Source: Vitrella brassicaformis (Eukaryota > Sar > Vitrellaceae). Taken from it: DNA of 64,000 nucleotides. The DNA is taken from NCBI GenBank assembly GCA_001179505.1, contig CDMY01000263.1, positions 1-64,000 on the forward strand, read 5' to 3'. The notes under the pieces were generated by a model, which did no database searches, was not told where the DNA came from, and saw only the letters and a program-made list of their open reading frames with translations. Position numbers and translations under genes: made by a program. Shown here piece by piece: positions 22,512 to 32,838 of the stretch (the stretch's first letter is position 1; each line of letters begins with the position of its first letter).

Positions 22512-22966
22512 GAATGTAGATGTGATGTGAGCTGGTGTCCGTATGTGTGTGTGTGTGTCACCGGTGTATGAGATATCTCATCAGCCCCTCGTTGAATGAA
22601 TGCGTGTTTGCGTCATGCTGCTTGTGTGCCGTGTGGAACACAACTCATTTAGATAAATGCACAATCATCGTTCACCAGCACCCTCCGCCACATACACATG
22701 AATGAGCATAGCCCAGGCAGTCCACACCGCACAACACAACCCCTAAGCGAGAAAGCAGCACACATGTTTCAGAAAGGTGGAAGGAAGCTTCGCAGTTCAA
22801 AGAGCAGCCTCCTCAGAACAGCCAGGCTAGCCGCCTGCCTCGCTACTCACTCACATGACATGAAGCAGGCACACAAATGACATCCACAGCAGAATGACAG
22901 GCAAAATGAGCCAAAAAGACATGAGATCAGCCCACGCACTACTTCTGTGTCAGTCAGATCGGCCAC
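22512..22966. other. Intergenic spacer between convergent genes
   Basis: This stretch lies between the 3' ends of the class V PLP enzyme and the intronless membrane gene. No exon or RNA gene is seen. It is less repeat-rich than other spacers, with one TG run at about 22540-22558. Confidence 0.45.
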
Positions 22967-24601
22967 CTAGCTGGCCTCATCAGACAGGTGGCCGAGGACA
23001 CCCTGCTCGAGGCCAAATCGCCGCAGGAAGGCCCGGACACGGCTCATGGTCACAGGGAACCGCTGGTCGAGATTGCAGCCGTCCCCCACCGGCACCTCGG
23101 TGGTATCGATCTCGATGGTGCCGAAGGGTACCTGTCTGACAGATAAGTCCCTCCTCAAGGATATGGAAGCCACAAAGGATGCACCCCCACTCCCCTCGAG
23201 CAGGAAGACAATCATTCGCCAGTTCGTGCCGTCCGTGTAGGGCCATGTGTCGGGCTGCCGATGTAGGTCGCCAAGGTCACATAGCCGGTCAGCCACAAGC
23301 ACGCCCTCCTCAGCAGCAGCGATGATGTCGTGATTCCTGTACATTAGCCGATCATGACGCGGGTTGCCCACGTTCATCGGGACCTCAAGGAGCCTCGTTT
23401 GTTCACCGCGCTGGCCATTGAGAATGGTCTTGCTCAAGAATGCCGAGAAGGATCGATAGAGAAGGAGGCCGCAGCGGATGGGCGGGTCGGTCTTGTCGTA
23501 GTGTTGCCGATAGGGGTGCCAGCTGCACATCTCCTCCCGCAAGACAACACGGAACCGCGTCGAGCTCGTCGTTAGCCAAGGTATGGCCCGCTTCGCTGCC
23601 AGTCCTTCCAGGCGCAGCTTGAGCAGCACAGACAAGCCGCCTGCCACAATAATGGCCGAAATGAAGCCCACCAGAACCCTTCCTGCATGAACGAGGAGCA
23701 GCGCCGCCAAGCCGAGCCAGAAAGAATGCTTATTAAAAAAGTGGTCGGGATCGTTCACCACGATGGACCGGAAATGGATGAGATGGATAACCGTCAACCA
23801 TACGAACCGCGCCGTGTAGGCCAGGCTGAGCCAAAGGAGGAGCAAATCCCAGCGGCCTTCCAGCCGGTCAAGGCAGCCGGCCATGAGCATCACCTCCTCC
23901 TTGTCGGACGTCTGCTCGATCGCCATAGTGGTGGGCGTGTTGCCGGCGCCGTTCTCACCGTCGCCAATGAGAAGCGTGTTGTGGCCATTGCTGTTCCCAT
24001 TCGTGAGCGTGTGGCCGTGGGGCAGCCGAAAGAACGTCGCCGTCTTGGAGAGATAACGAGGAACCATCGACTCAGCCGACGTTACCGCTGGCAGCGGGCT
24101 GGTCGTCACCACACCACAGGCAGTTGCCAGCTGCCCCACAGCCGACATTTGGCGCCACGAACAAGTCCGCTCGATGATGTGGGCACACCGACACAGACAG
24201 ACGAAGCGCGACAGTGAAGCAGGGAGGGGCGGGACACCACCTTCATCAGTGACTCTCAGCTGATGCCTGGCCAGGGAGCTGTCGATGCGGCGGATCAGGG
24301 ACGCCTCATCCACTAGCCTGCACAGTGTCCTCCCGGCTGCGCGCACGTTGACAGCATCACCCACAGACAGCAGGGGAAACATGTTGGCAGAGTAGATGTC
24401 AGCAGGCAGCGGAACGGCAACGACAGGTCCGACGAGATCTTCGCCTCTCCCCCCTGCGTCATCGACGGATATCACCACCTCCGAGGCTGAGTCGGAGGCC
24501 GAGGGAGGCGCCTCCACATCAACACCAACTTTCCTGTACGAGTACGAGTGTCGCTTCTTGGTTCTGGTGGACCAGACCAACTTCCAACGGAACCAACTCA
24601 T
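22967..24601 (-). CDS. Intronless multipass membrane protein, unknown
   Basis: A single open frame of about 544 residues from the ATG at 24599-24601 (MSWFRWKLVWSTRTKK) to the stop at 22967-22969. The frame stays open further upstream, but that would overlap MCM10 exon 1 on the other strand and would swallow the promoter box at 24666-24673, so the start at 24601 is preferred. The N-terminal third is polar and acidic (DVEAPPSASDSASEVVISVD). The middle holds hydrophobic segments such as DLLLLWLSLAYTARFVWLTV and FWLGLAALLLVHAGRVLVGF followed by IIVAGGLSVLLKL. The C-terminal 200 residues are soluble. I do not recognise the family. It is odd among neighbours for having no introns, which fits either late duplication through RNA or an unusual gene; this is inference. 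Confidence 0.7.
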   Translation of the reverse strand: MSWFRWKLVWSTRTKKRHSYSYRKVGVDVEAPPSASDSASEVVISVDDAGGRGEDLVGPVVAVPLPADIYSANMFPLLSVGDAVNVRAAGRTLCRLVDEASLIRRIDSSLARHQLRVTDEGGVPPLPASLSRFVCLCRCAHIIERTCSWRQMSAVGQLATACGVVTTSPLPAVTSAESMVPRYLSKTATFFRLPHGHTLTNGNSNGHNTLLIGDGENGAGNTPTTMAIEQTSDKEEVMLMAGCLDRLEGRWDLLLLWLSLAYTARFVWLTVIHLIHFRSIVVNDPDHFFNKHSFWLGLAALLLVHAGRVLVGFISAIIVAGGLSVLLKLRLEGLAAKRAIPWLTTSSTRFRVVLREEMCSWHPYRQHYDKTDPPIRCGLLLYRSFSAFLSKTILNGQRGEQTRLLEVPMNVGNPRHDRLMYRNHDIIAAAEEGVLVADRLCDLGDLHRQPDTWPYTDGTNWRMIVFLLEGSGGASFVASISLRRDLSVRQVPFGTIEIDTTEVPVGDGCNLDQRFPVTMSRVRAFLRRFGLEQGVLGHLSDEAS

Positions 24602-24823
24602 CACAGGCACTCCGTGGGAGAAGGCAAAATCTTTCGGATTTTCCGTGAAACCGCTCTCTTGGGAAAAGCTCGCTCTTGCAAGCTTGCTTGTTGAGGAAAA
24701 GGCGAGGGCGAAATGGAGGGCCCCAGGGGAGGCGCGCAGCGGGCGGCCAAGCCGAAGCAAGACCGTGAGAAGTTCACTGGCATTCCCATCGAGTGAGAGC
24801 GGCTGTGCATTCATCATGCAGAA
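24602..24823. promoter_or_regulatory. Divergent promoter, membrane protein / MCM10
   Basis: This 222-bp spacer holds AAGCTCGC at 24666-24673, followed by a second partial box (GCAAGCTTGC) a few bases on. The box is 65-72 bp upstream of the membrane-protein ATG. It is one of seven divergent spacers with this word. Confidence 0.5.
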
Positions 24824-27449
24824 ATGACGGATCTGCATACATTCATGGCGTGGTGTGTATGTGATGGCTGTGACGTCAGGAACCGTCAGGTGTCCGGCGA
24901 GGCCTTTCAGAGGGACGTAGAGGCTCAGGGGATGCAGTTCGTGTCGCTCGAAAAGCTCCACAAGATGGTGAGTGAGAACACCACACCACCGGGCATATAG
25001 CTGCTGCAGCAATGCCAATGTATGGCGCCATCCGTGTCTGTGTGTCTGTGTGTTTGCACTGCACTGGTCCATGCAGAAGAGCAGAGATGTGGCGGACAAG
25101 ATGGCCGACTGGCTGATCATAGGGGTCTTCTACTTCAGGGGCGCCATCAAAACCACTGGCGGAGGTGAGCGGCACCCATGTGTCTGTCGTCTTGCGGCAC
25201 ACCTCTCCCTCCACTTGTGCTGCGCCCATCTTCAGGGTCCAAGATGCTGCATTGGAAGCTGACGGACCTGCGGTATTGACACCACACAGAACACACACCT
25301 ATCTTCCTGCTACACACGCTGGTCTGGTCTGTCTGGCCCCGTCCTGTTTGTTGTATGCAGCGGCCACTGCGCCACGGTGCTCATGTTTGACGACGCATAT
25401 CGGCGCCTGTAAGACAAGACACGCCTCTCGAGAAGCCGACACCAGATTTGCAGAAGAGCCATCTGTATGTGTATGTGTTTGTTGGCAGGGAGTCAGCCAG
25501 GCCAGGCGGCATCTGGGCGTTCCTCAATCCAGACATCATGCCGCGACGTGAATCGGTCGGTATGCAAACAGAGGGAGGGTCCAGTCCACGGCTACATTGT
25601 GTCTGTCATGTCCCTCTGTGTTGTGTGTGGACCGGACCGGTCATTCATGTTTGTTTTATACATAGGACGGGCGTGCTCCCGACACGCTCTGTGGCGGAAG
25701 CATCTCTGCGGATGTGCCGAGTCTCAAGGTCAACAATGCTAGGTTTGTTCTCAAGGTGAGGCAACTCCCTCACACACACACGCATCTGGCTGCCTTGGAG
25801 AATGCTCTCTCTTGTGTGTGGAGGGGACGTATGCAGTTGGGCGACGCGAGCACGTTGGCGTTTTGCGGCGGCCTCATTGGCCAGGGCAAGAAGCGATGCA
25901 ACAAACCCATCGACAGGTAAGCGCATCTCTGCAGCTGATGCGTCCAACCGACCAGATGCTCTTCCGTCAACACGTCCCTTTGTGTGTGTGTGTGTGGTGG
26001 TCAGTGTGTTGAATGGCTCCATGTGTCCCGACCACGCGTACCAGCGGATCATCCTCCAGACCATGCAGTATCACCACAGCAAGGACATGCCCATCAGAGC
26101 ACCGCCGAAAGGTGGGTGACCGAGACACTAGTTACCGACAAAGACCCTCACTCTCTTCCCCTCCGTGCATCCATTCAGCTGCCGAGCAAGTCGCCGCCCG
26201 CCCGCAGGACAATCTCAATGATGATGACGACGACGACATTGAGATTGAGCTCGAGGACTCAGATGACGACGACCCAGTACACCGACCCCAGAAGAAGGGC
26301 CAGAACCCCCCCTCCAAGCAGCCGCCTCCCAGGATGCCCGTCGTCCAGGCCAACAAGGGCCCGTCGGCCGCCATCGCTGCCAAGAAGGGCAGTGAGGGAG
26401 GGGTGGGGGGTAGGTTGGATATCCGTAGCCTGCTGCAGCGCCTGCTGGATTGTTCCAAGGACGGCAAGAAGTCCGATTCGCTGGTGGTCGGGCCGGTGTT
26501 GAAGCAGCTGCACGCTAGCGGGATCGCACGGGAGGCCGACCTGCGGGCCGTCGGGGACAAGCAGCTCCTCGAGGCCACACGGCAGCTGGCAGAACACCCC
26601 AACCCGGTAGGTAAACACAACACCATACACACAACTTGACGCAAGCCAGGCAATCGCCCTGTCGTGTCGTTGATTGATGCCTTCATTCAGGTGAGTGTCG
26701 GTTCGTTGGCCAAGAAGCTCAACGAGGAGTGGCGGTGGGTCCTCAACAGCAGGGTCGGCCCGACAGCCCCCGGCCGCCAACCCAGGCGCCGGGCGCCTGA
26801 TGAGCCACTGCCAGCCCCACCTCCCAGGCCCGCAGCGGCCTCTGAGGCAGACAACAAGGGCAACAGCAGGCGCAAGCGGGGCAAGGAGGAACAGGAGCAG
26901 CCGAAGCCGGCGGCGCAGCAGGCGGATCAAGACGATGATGAAGACGACGCCAACTGGCTGTTTGCGAAGTTGCTGGCTGAGAAGGAGGGCCGCCGGCCGC
27001 CACCGCGGCCCAAGAAACCGCCCCCTGTGGAAGACAAGAAGCCCCCTGCGCCGAGGAAGAGGGCCAAGAAGGACAAGGCCACCAATGCCGCCAAGCCCGA
27101 CGTCCAGGCACGGATGGATCAAGGAAGGGCGCACACATGTTCTACTCATCGAACGTTGCGTTTGTTGCGTGACGTGCAGGGTGGGTCGTCCAGCGCTGCT
27201 GGTATTGCCGGTGGTGGTGTTGATAGGAAGAAGGTGACTCGTGAGGAGCTGGAGGCCATGATAGCCAAGGCCCTGGAGCAGAAGTCGGTGTTCGACCAAT
27301 GCGACATCGCTGCCGCAGCCAACGACCAACACATGGTAGGTACTGTGACCACACATGCTGGCGGGGCGGGAATCAGCAAGTGGTGCATTGGTCACTGTAC
27401 TGTGGGCCTTTGTTGTCACCTTCTTGCTTGCGCTCAGGACGAGTTCTGA
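24824..27449 (+). CDS. MCM10: MCM10 replication factor with an added TFIIS-N-like helical region
   Basis: MCM10 helps activate the CMG helicase and loads DNA polymerase alpha at replication origins in the nucleus. Exons encode the conserved OB-fold core: IIGVFYFRGAIKTTG, KMLHWKLTDLR, ATVLMFDDAYRRL and GGIWAFLNPDIMPR. The linked zinc finger follows (LGDASTLAFCGG, GKKRCNKPIDR, then SMCPDHAYQ after an intron at 25918), with three Cys and one His in the CCCH pattern. Downstream is an acidic run (NDDDDDDIEIELEDSDDDD) and a helical block, LDIRSLLQRLLDCSKDG through LAKKLNEEWRWVL, that resembles the TFIIS N-terminal / LW fold. A basic Pro/Lys-rich tail ends in DEF with the stop at 27447-27449. Start at ATG 24824. 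The TFIIS-N-like assignment is by eye and uncertain; the MCM10 core is firm. Confidence 0.85.
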
Positions 27450-27966
27450 TGATCTACTTGATGTGACGGATGGTATGCCTGCCCGTCCGTCCGTGTCGAT
27501 GTAGTATGTCACTCTTCCATGCCATGTGGGCGTATGTGGGCGAAGGACGGGCCGTTGGACTCGACGGCAGATGCATACAAATGGCTTTGAGATGACAATG
27601 ATTCAACGTGATTCCGTGACCCCATATGCAGTGGCCAGCCTTTTTTCAGCTGCAACGGGCCGGTGAATGAATCCAATCCCACAAGAGGCATGTACTGTTG
27701 GGGTCGCCGTCAAACCCTGCTCGTTGCTGGAGAACACCGGGAGTCTGATTGGCTTTCTGCTCGTTGCTGGAGAGCCCCGATGTCCCAGGTAGCTTGGTAT
27801 AGTGCCCTCGACAATGAGGGGCAGGTTATGGTGAAGCTCGACACGGATGTCAGCCAACACATCACGGTCGCACAGACAGCCTCACACACGAAAGAGGGAA
27901 AGAGATCTACCTGGCCAACACACCACATGCGTCCGTGTGCTGTGTTTTCATCTGCACTCCATCCAG
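27450..27966. other. Intergenic region before the calpain-like gene
   Basis: This stretch lies between MCM10 and the calpain-like gene. It contains a local repeat of TGCTCGTTGCTGGAGA (about 27718 and 27758). An ATG at 27780 followed by TCCCAG and GTAGCT could be a tiny first exon (MSQ) of the calpain gene, since splicing to 27967 keeps the frame; I could not confirm this. Confidence 0.4.
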
Positions 27967-28123
27967 ATGTGCCAGCGTGTGGGCAAGAAATTTGACGACG
28001 AGTTCTTGCCTGCGGAGCAGTCCATCGCCAAGCACAAAACGGGCGCAGCCATCCCCTCAGCCAAAGAATGGAGGCGATTCTCAGATATGTTCTCAGGTCA
28101 CACGGGGAAAGACCCCCCCCCCC

Positions 28124-28158
<35 letters not shown>

Positions 28159-30642
28159 GGAGAGGGGGGGACCAATGCTGCGTGTTGGGTCTGCCTGTGC
28201 ACAGGTGCGAGTCTGTTCAGTCCAGCGAGCAAGACCGAGTACAGCCGGATCTACCAGGGACACCTGGGGGACTTCTACTTCATCGCAGCCCTCGAGACGG
28301 TGGCCCTGCGTGAGTCGCTCATCCAGGCGCTGTTTGTGCGGCATAGCGAGGAGCACGGCATCTACGGCACGAGGTGGTACAAGAACGGCCAGTGGGTGCC
28401 CATTATTGTCGACGACTACGTGCCCGTCGGACTAGACGACAACCTGCTATTCTGTCAGTGACAGAGAGGGGTGCGGGGAGAATGGGGACGGATGGGTGTG
28501 GATGATGTGTGTGGCTTGTCGTGCCTTTGTCTGCACTGCAGGCCGTGATGGCAATCCCAACGTCATGTGGTGAGTGAGTGAGTGTGGGGGCAATGGATGG
28601 CCACGGCCAAGCGGGACTCCCACCAGTCATGTTTGTTCCTTCCTGTGGTGTGTGTGTGTGGTATGTGTGTGGCAGGCCGTCGTTGCTGGAGAAGGCGTAT
28701 GCGAAGCTGCACACGTCGTATGAGGCCATAGGGGACGGCGGCTCGATAGAAGAGGCACTCATGGACCTCACAGGTACACATCCATCCATCCATCCACATG
28801 CTGACGTGTGATGGGTGTGGTGTGTGCAGGTGGCGTGACGGGTAGGTTTGAGGTAGAGGGCGTTGCAGCTGACCGACTGTGGGTCTACATATTCGAAAGA
28901 CAGGTGAGGTGCATTGCATACTCACGCCACACACAACCTCACACACACACAACCACGCCAATGAGTGGCCTCCCTCCCCGCCTGTGGTGTGGTGTGTGTC
29001 AATCAATCAACAGGAGAGTTTCCTGTTCACGTGTCTGGTGGATGCCCGCGAGGTGGCGCGGCGTGGGGTGTCGCTGGTGTGTTCGTGCTCATACGCCATC
29101 AACAGGGCGGTGCAGCACGAGGGCATCTGCTACTACCAACTCAAGTGCAGCGGCATCTACCACACTGGACCATTCGACGTAGGAGAGAGAGAGAGAGGGA
29201 GAGAGGGGCCCACCGCGGAAATGGATGGATGGGTGCTTTGGTGTGCAGGCGGTGGTTCCGTATAGTTTGATAACGTCTGTGGCTGAGAATGCCGCTCGTG
29301 GCGGTTTCTTCTGGATCACTATGGAGGACTTCCACCTCTACTTCAAGACCATAGTCGAGTGCAGACTCGTTACACAGCCTGGCATCGGCACCGTACGCAC
29401 ACAAACACCACTGCGTTGCCTACATACCCACACACACAGACATTGCTATGATGTCTATATGTCCTGTGTGTCACCAGGTTCCGTCCAAGGCGATTTACAG
29501 TTCGACGCTGATGGCTTTCCAGGGAGAGGTGACGCAGGGCGCATGCCCCGAATTCAGAATCAATGTCGAGAAGTAAGCAAAGCTTTGGGCAGAGAGATTT
29601 GTCGTGGCTGTGTGCCCGCTGCGCCCCATTGTTGTGTGTGTATGTGTGTGTGTGTGTGTGTGCAGGGTGCCGTGTCAGGTGGTGCTGGTGGTGTCGCAGG
29701 TGGACCAGCGCATGGCAAACCACAAGAGATCCAAGCAGGCATCAATGCTGGTCAGTGGACAGGCAGGGGAGAGAGGGACAGAGGGACAGAGGGAGTCATC
29801 ACACCATCAGAATCGCCACACAGTCACACACGCATTCACGTACCTGTGCATCCATCAGCTGACTCTCTCGCGTGTGTTGTGTGTGTATGTGTGTGTGTGT
29901 GTGTGTGTGTCAGGTTCGTTTGTACGAGCGTGTTGGCCCCGACACATGGTCGCTGATATGCAAGTCCAACTGGATGCCACTCCGGGACTCGGCAGTAGCA
30001 TTTGAGGCCGTAAGCAACCAACCATCACACATAACACATACATCCACAGCGGCTTGCCCTGTCGGTCTGTCTGTGTGTGTCGGTATGGTTGGTGCAGAAG
30101 CGTGTGGGTGAGTATATGGCGTTGTGCACTCTGCCGGTGAACCGTTTCTACGGCGTCACGAGGGTCCACCGGCTGATCCTGCGGGTCTACTCGACCGAGA
30201 AGAGCATCAGCGTCAAGGCACTCACACTCACCGCCAAAACACACAAATGGGTCGTGCCACAAGGTAGGTACCTAACCTGCCCCCCACACACACGCATCCA
30301 CAATCACACGCCTTCGCCTGTTATGCGTGTGTGTCGTGTGTGTCTGCAGGCGAGTTGGGAGCGGTGCCAGCGTCGTTTGTCGGCTACGGCGGAGGAGTTG
30401 GTAGGCGATCCAATACCCAAACAAACACAAGCACACAGACGCCACGCCCATCGTGGCGTGCGTCTATGTGTGGCTGTCTGTGTATGTATGTCTGGTCAGA
30501 CATGGATAGCGGCGAGCCGGGTCCTTTGGATGTGGACCCTGACGAGGGCGTGGGGGTGTACCACTCGCCGCCGGCCAAGGGGCCCCTGCTGAGGGCAGAC
30601 AAGCGGGACTGGTGCAACCCTGGCAACTGCTGTGTACAGTGA
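27967..30642 (+). CDS. Calpain-like protein with all catalytic residues replaced (pseudocalpain) and C-terminal CCVQ
   Basis: Calpain-type cysteine protease fold followed by a domain III (C2-like) region. The entry is FDDEFLPAEQSI, then YQGHLGDFYFIAAL where active calpains read QGxLGDCWFLAA: the catalytic Cys is Phe (28273-28275). The His region reads LVCSCSYAI instead of LVxGHAYxV, with Cys at the His position (29086-29088). The Asn region reads YQLKCSGIY in place of LRNPWG. Structural motifs around them survive, such as WPSLLEKAYAKLH and GGFFWITMEDFHLYF, so the fold looks kept and the activity lost. Domain III-like exons include CPEFRINVEK, CQVVLVVSQVD and LILRVYSTEKSI. The protein ends in CNPGNCCVQ, a CaaX-type prenylation motif, with the stop at 30640-30642. 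The 5' end is uncertain; ATG 27967 is the first in frame. About ten introns. Confidence 0.8.
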
Positions 30643-30852
30643 CTGACGGACGGACGGACGGATTATGACTGACAGAGGGGCACGGCACACAGACTGACCG
30701 ATAGATGGAGGTGGGTGGGTGCGTAGGGTGGTTCCACCACCCACCACGGAGGCTGTGGGGGTGTGAATAGAGGGAGGGCAGGGCAGGGGAGGGAAAGGGT
30801 GTTGCTCGACTCGCCACTTGACTGACAGGTGCATACGTCCATACATACACAC
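30643..30852. other. Short spacer after the calpain-like gene
   Basis: A GGAC run and GGTGGGTG repeats follow the calpain stop. The flanking direct repeat begins at 30853. No gene is seen. Confidence 0.4.
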
Positions 30853-31004
30853 TGGATGTACCTCTCTAACTATCTGGCGTACTGATGGGTGGGTGGCCTG
30901 GCTCTTGAGACGGATGTCCACAGACGGCCGGCATGCTGGACGGACATGTGTGTGAGACTCCTTGTTCGTTCGCTGGCTGGGCTGCCTCAAACATAAATCC
31001 TTCC
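30853..31004 (+). repeat. Direct repeat copy A (152 bp), flanks a 5-kb segment
   Basis: This copy matches 36086-36242 in the same orientation with only a handful of substitutions and one 5-base insertion (CAGGA) in the other copy. The longest identical block runs through CTCTAACTATCTGGCGTACT and continues past GGCCTGGCTCTTGAGACGGA. The two copies bracket 31005-36085. Confidence 0.9.
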
Positions 31005-31030
31005 CGAGATTGACTCTCTTTGACCTTAGT

Positions 31031-31044
31031 AAACCCTAAACCCT
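31031..31044 (+). promoter_or_regulatory. Telo-box-like AAACCCTAAACCCT
   Basis: Two telomere-type units (complement of TTTAGGG) lie 34-47 bp upstream of the ATG at 31078. In plants such telo boxes are promoter elements; here the role is inferred from position. The ATG that follows has an optimal GCCACCATG context. Confidence 0.5.
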
Positions 31045-31077
31045 GGCGCACGGGCCCCGGAGGAGCTCTTCGCCACC

Positions 31078-32205
31078 ATGAGGCTGTGGAATTTGGCCCT
31101 CGCGGCATTCGATGTCATTCCCCTCGTCTTCCTGTGTGTTGGTACGCAAAAGCTGGCAGAAGAAGCCTCGAAAGAAGCCGAACAAGAGGCGTACTCTTCC
31201 ACTGTGTGCGTGTTCGTTTAGCCTTGAAGTCGGGCTACTGGCTGGAGCCTCATCGATTCGGCTACGTCATGGATGCTCCATACGCCGGTGGCTTCTTCGC
31301 CACCGGCATCGTTTTCCTCATCTTCAGCGTCTGCTTCAAGTGAGGCTCTTCTGTCAATGAATGCACAGCACGGATCCTGTGTGTATGGCCTACTCGCAGC
31401 CTCTACCTATCGTACACTGAAGACATGCGCATTGCGGCACAATCCTTCGTCGGCTCCATCTTCCATCTCGCAGTCTCGGTGGTGGTGTCGCTTGCGGTTA
31501 TGGCCTGGTTCATGATGGGCGTATATTGCTGCTGTTTCTGCTTCGCCTACTGCTACCCGGAGCACTGGGACCTTCGTATCATCTTTACCACACAAGGAAC
31601 CCTCGGGGCGCACAGGGGAATTGAACAAGCGCGAGGGCAAAAGATCGATGTGGATGCGATGGTGGAGTCTATCAACCAACCCAGCAGCTCCCGACAATCA
31701 GATGTTGGAGATGCAATCGCCGGGCTGGTGCAGTGCCTCGTCTACGTCTATCACGTCGACTGGACATTCCCCGCCCTCCACCTCAGCAGGCCGTCGAAGT
31801 GGACGGCAATCATCTTCTTCGTCATCGGTAAGCCAGCATTGATTCCAAGTGTGTGCACATTGCTGCCTACCGTCGATCCGCATTTGTATTTGTCGTGTCT
31901 CCATGCAGGCTACATTTTTTAGTTGATGTTTGCAGCTGCTGAGGTTGTGTCTCCAGAGGACTACGAACGAGGGCCCCGTCCTGGCAAGGTCGAATTCGGG
32001 CAGGCCAGCGTTCTGGGTAGGCAATATAGACGTTCATGCTGTAATCGTTTCTATATTTATTGTGTCGAACTGCACGGTTTCAGCAACGGTGGGTATCGGT
32101 CTCACCATCCTCTCATTGATCGTCGAGAACCTGTGGCCGAAATTCAAGGGCAAACCCGAAATCGACATCGACGAGCTCGATCTCCTCGAATCAGGTTGCG
32201 AGTGA
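31078..32205 (+). CDS. Multipass membrane protein, unknown
   Basis: Not recognised. The first exon (ATG at 31078) encodes RLWNLALAAFDVIPLVFLCV, a signal anchor or first TM segment. The second gives GGFFATGIVFLIFSVCF. The third, long exon has FHLAVSVVVSLAVMAWFMMG followed by a Cys-rich YCCCFCFAYCY and a soluble stretch with QKIDVDAMVESINQPSSS. It then has WTAIIFFVIG. The last exon has VGIGLTILSLIVENLW and an acidic tail EIDIDELDLLESGCE, stop 32203-32205. The overall picture is a four- or five-pass protein with a cytosolic or lumenal loop. Its introns lack the CA/TG runs typical of the rest of the window. It sits inside the repeat-flanked segment, facing a second membrane gene. Confidence 0.65.
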
Positions 32206-32838
32206 AAGTGGGAGAGCCTGCGTGAGTTAGAGTTCAGTGGGCTGAGTGAGTGAGGGAAGACGGCCCGAGTCTGTGTGCCTTGAGAGGGATGCCTGAGTCA
32301 GGGTGCTTTGTGTGCTTTGGCGGAGTTGGGGAGTTGGCCCGTATGTTTTGAGTCCGTGTGCTTTGGGGCATCTGTTGGTGCAGTTCGCGTCCTTTCGCTC
32401 AGTCAGTGTGAACACGAGACTCCTGCTGAATCTACTAGTGTGAGCTATGAGGGTGTAAAGCATACCCCCATACCACACACCTACGTAGGCTTGCTTGCTT
32501 ACAATATTGTAAACGTCAGCGTTACACTCGTTTATTCTTTTTTGTTCCTGTTCTTTCCCCCAACACACGGGCCACAGTCCTTCCAAAGCACATACACAAA
32601 CAAAACACAGGCATTTTAGTAGGTCACAATACACTGGCCTTTTTCTCCTAGTAAGCAAGCTCCACTCGATGCGTTTCTCCCTTTACCACACGAGCCAAGC
32701 TTTGTTCTCCCGCTTTCTCTTCCCTGTCACCCACAACACCCGCTCAACACAGGTTTTTTCCCTTCACCCGCTCAACACAGGCTTTCTTCCCTTAAAAACC
32801 ACGTGGGACGACCTGTCTCACGTGGGACGACCTGTCTA
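32206..32838. repeat. Spacer between convergent membrane genes with short tandem duplications
   Basis: This spacer holds a 19-bp unit with CACGTG duplicated in tandem (32800-32818 and 32819-32837) and a 28-bp period repeat around CACCCGCTCAACACAGG (32737 and 32765). The left half repeats GTGCTTTG-type words. No exon is supported. Confidence 0.6.

Noticed and set aside
24602-25120. Upstream extension of the intronless membrane protein frame
   Set aside because: It would overlap MCM10 exon 1 on the other strand and include the promoter box; the ATG at 24601 fits the box spacing seen elsewhere.
31031-31044. True telomere or chromosome end
   Set aside because: Only two units, with genes on both sides.
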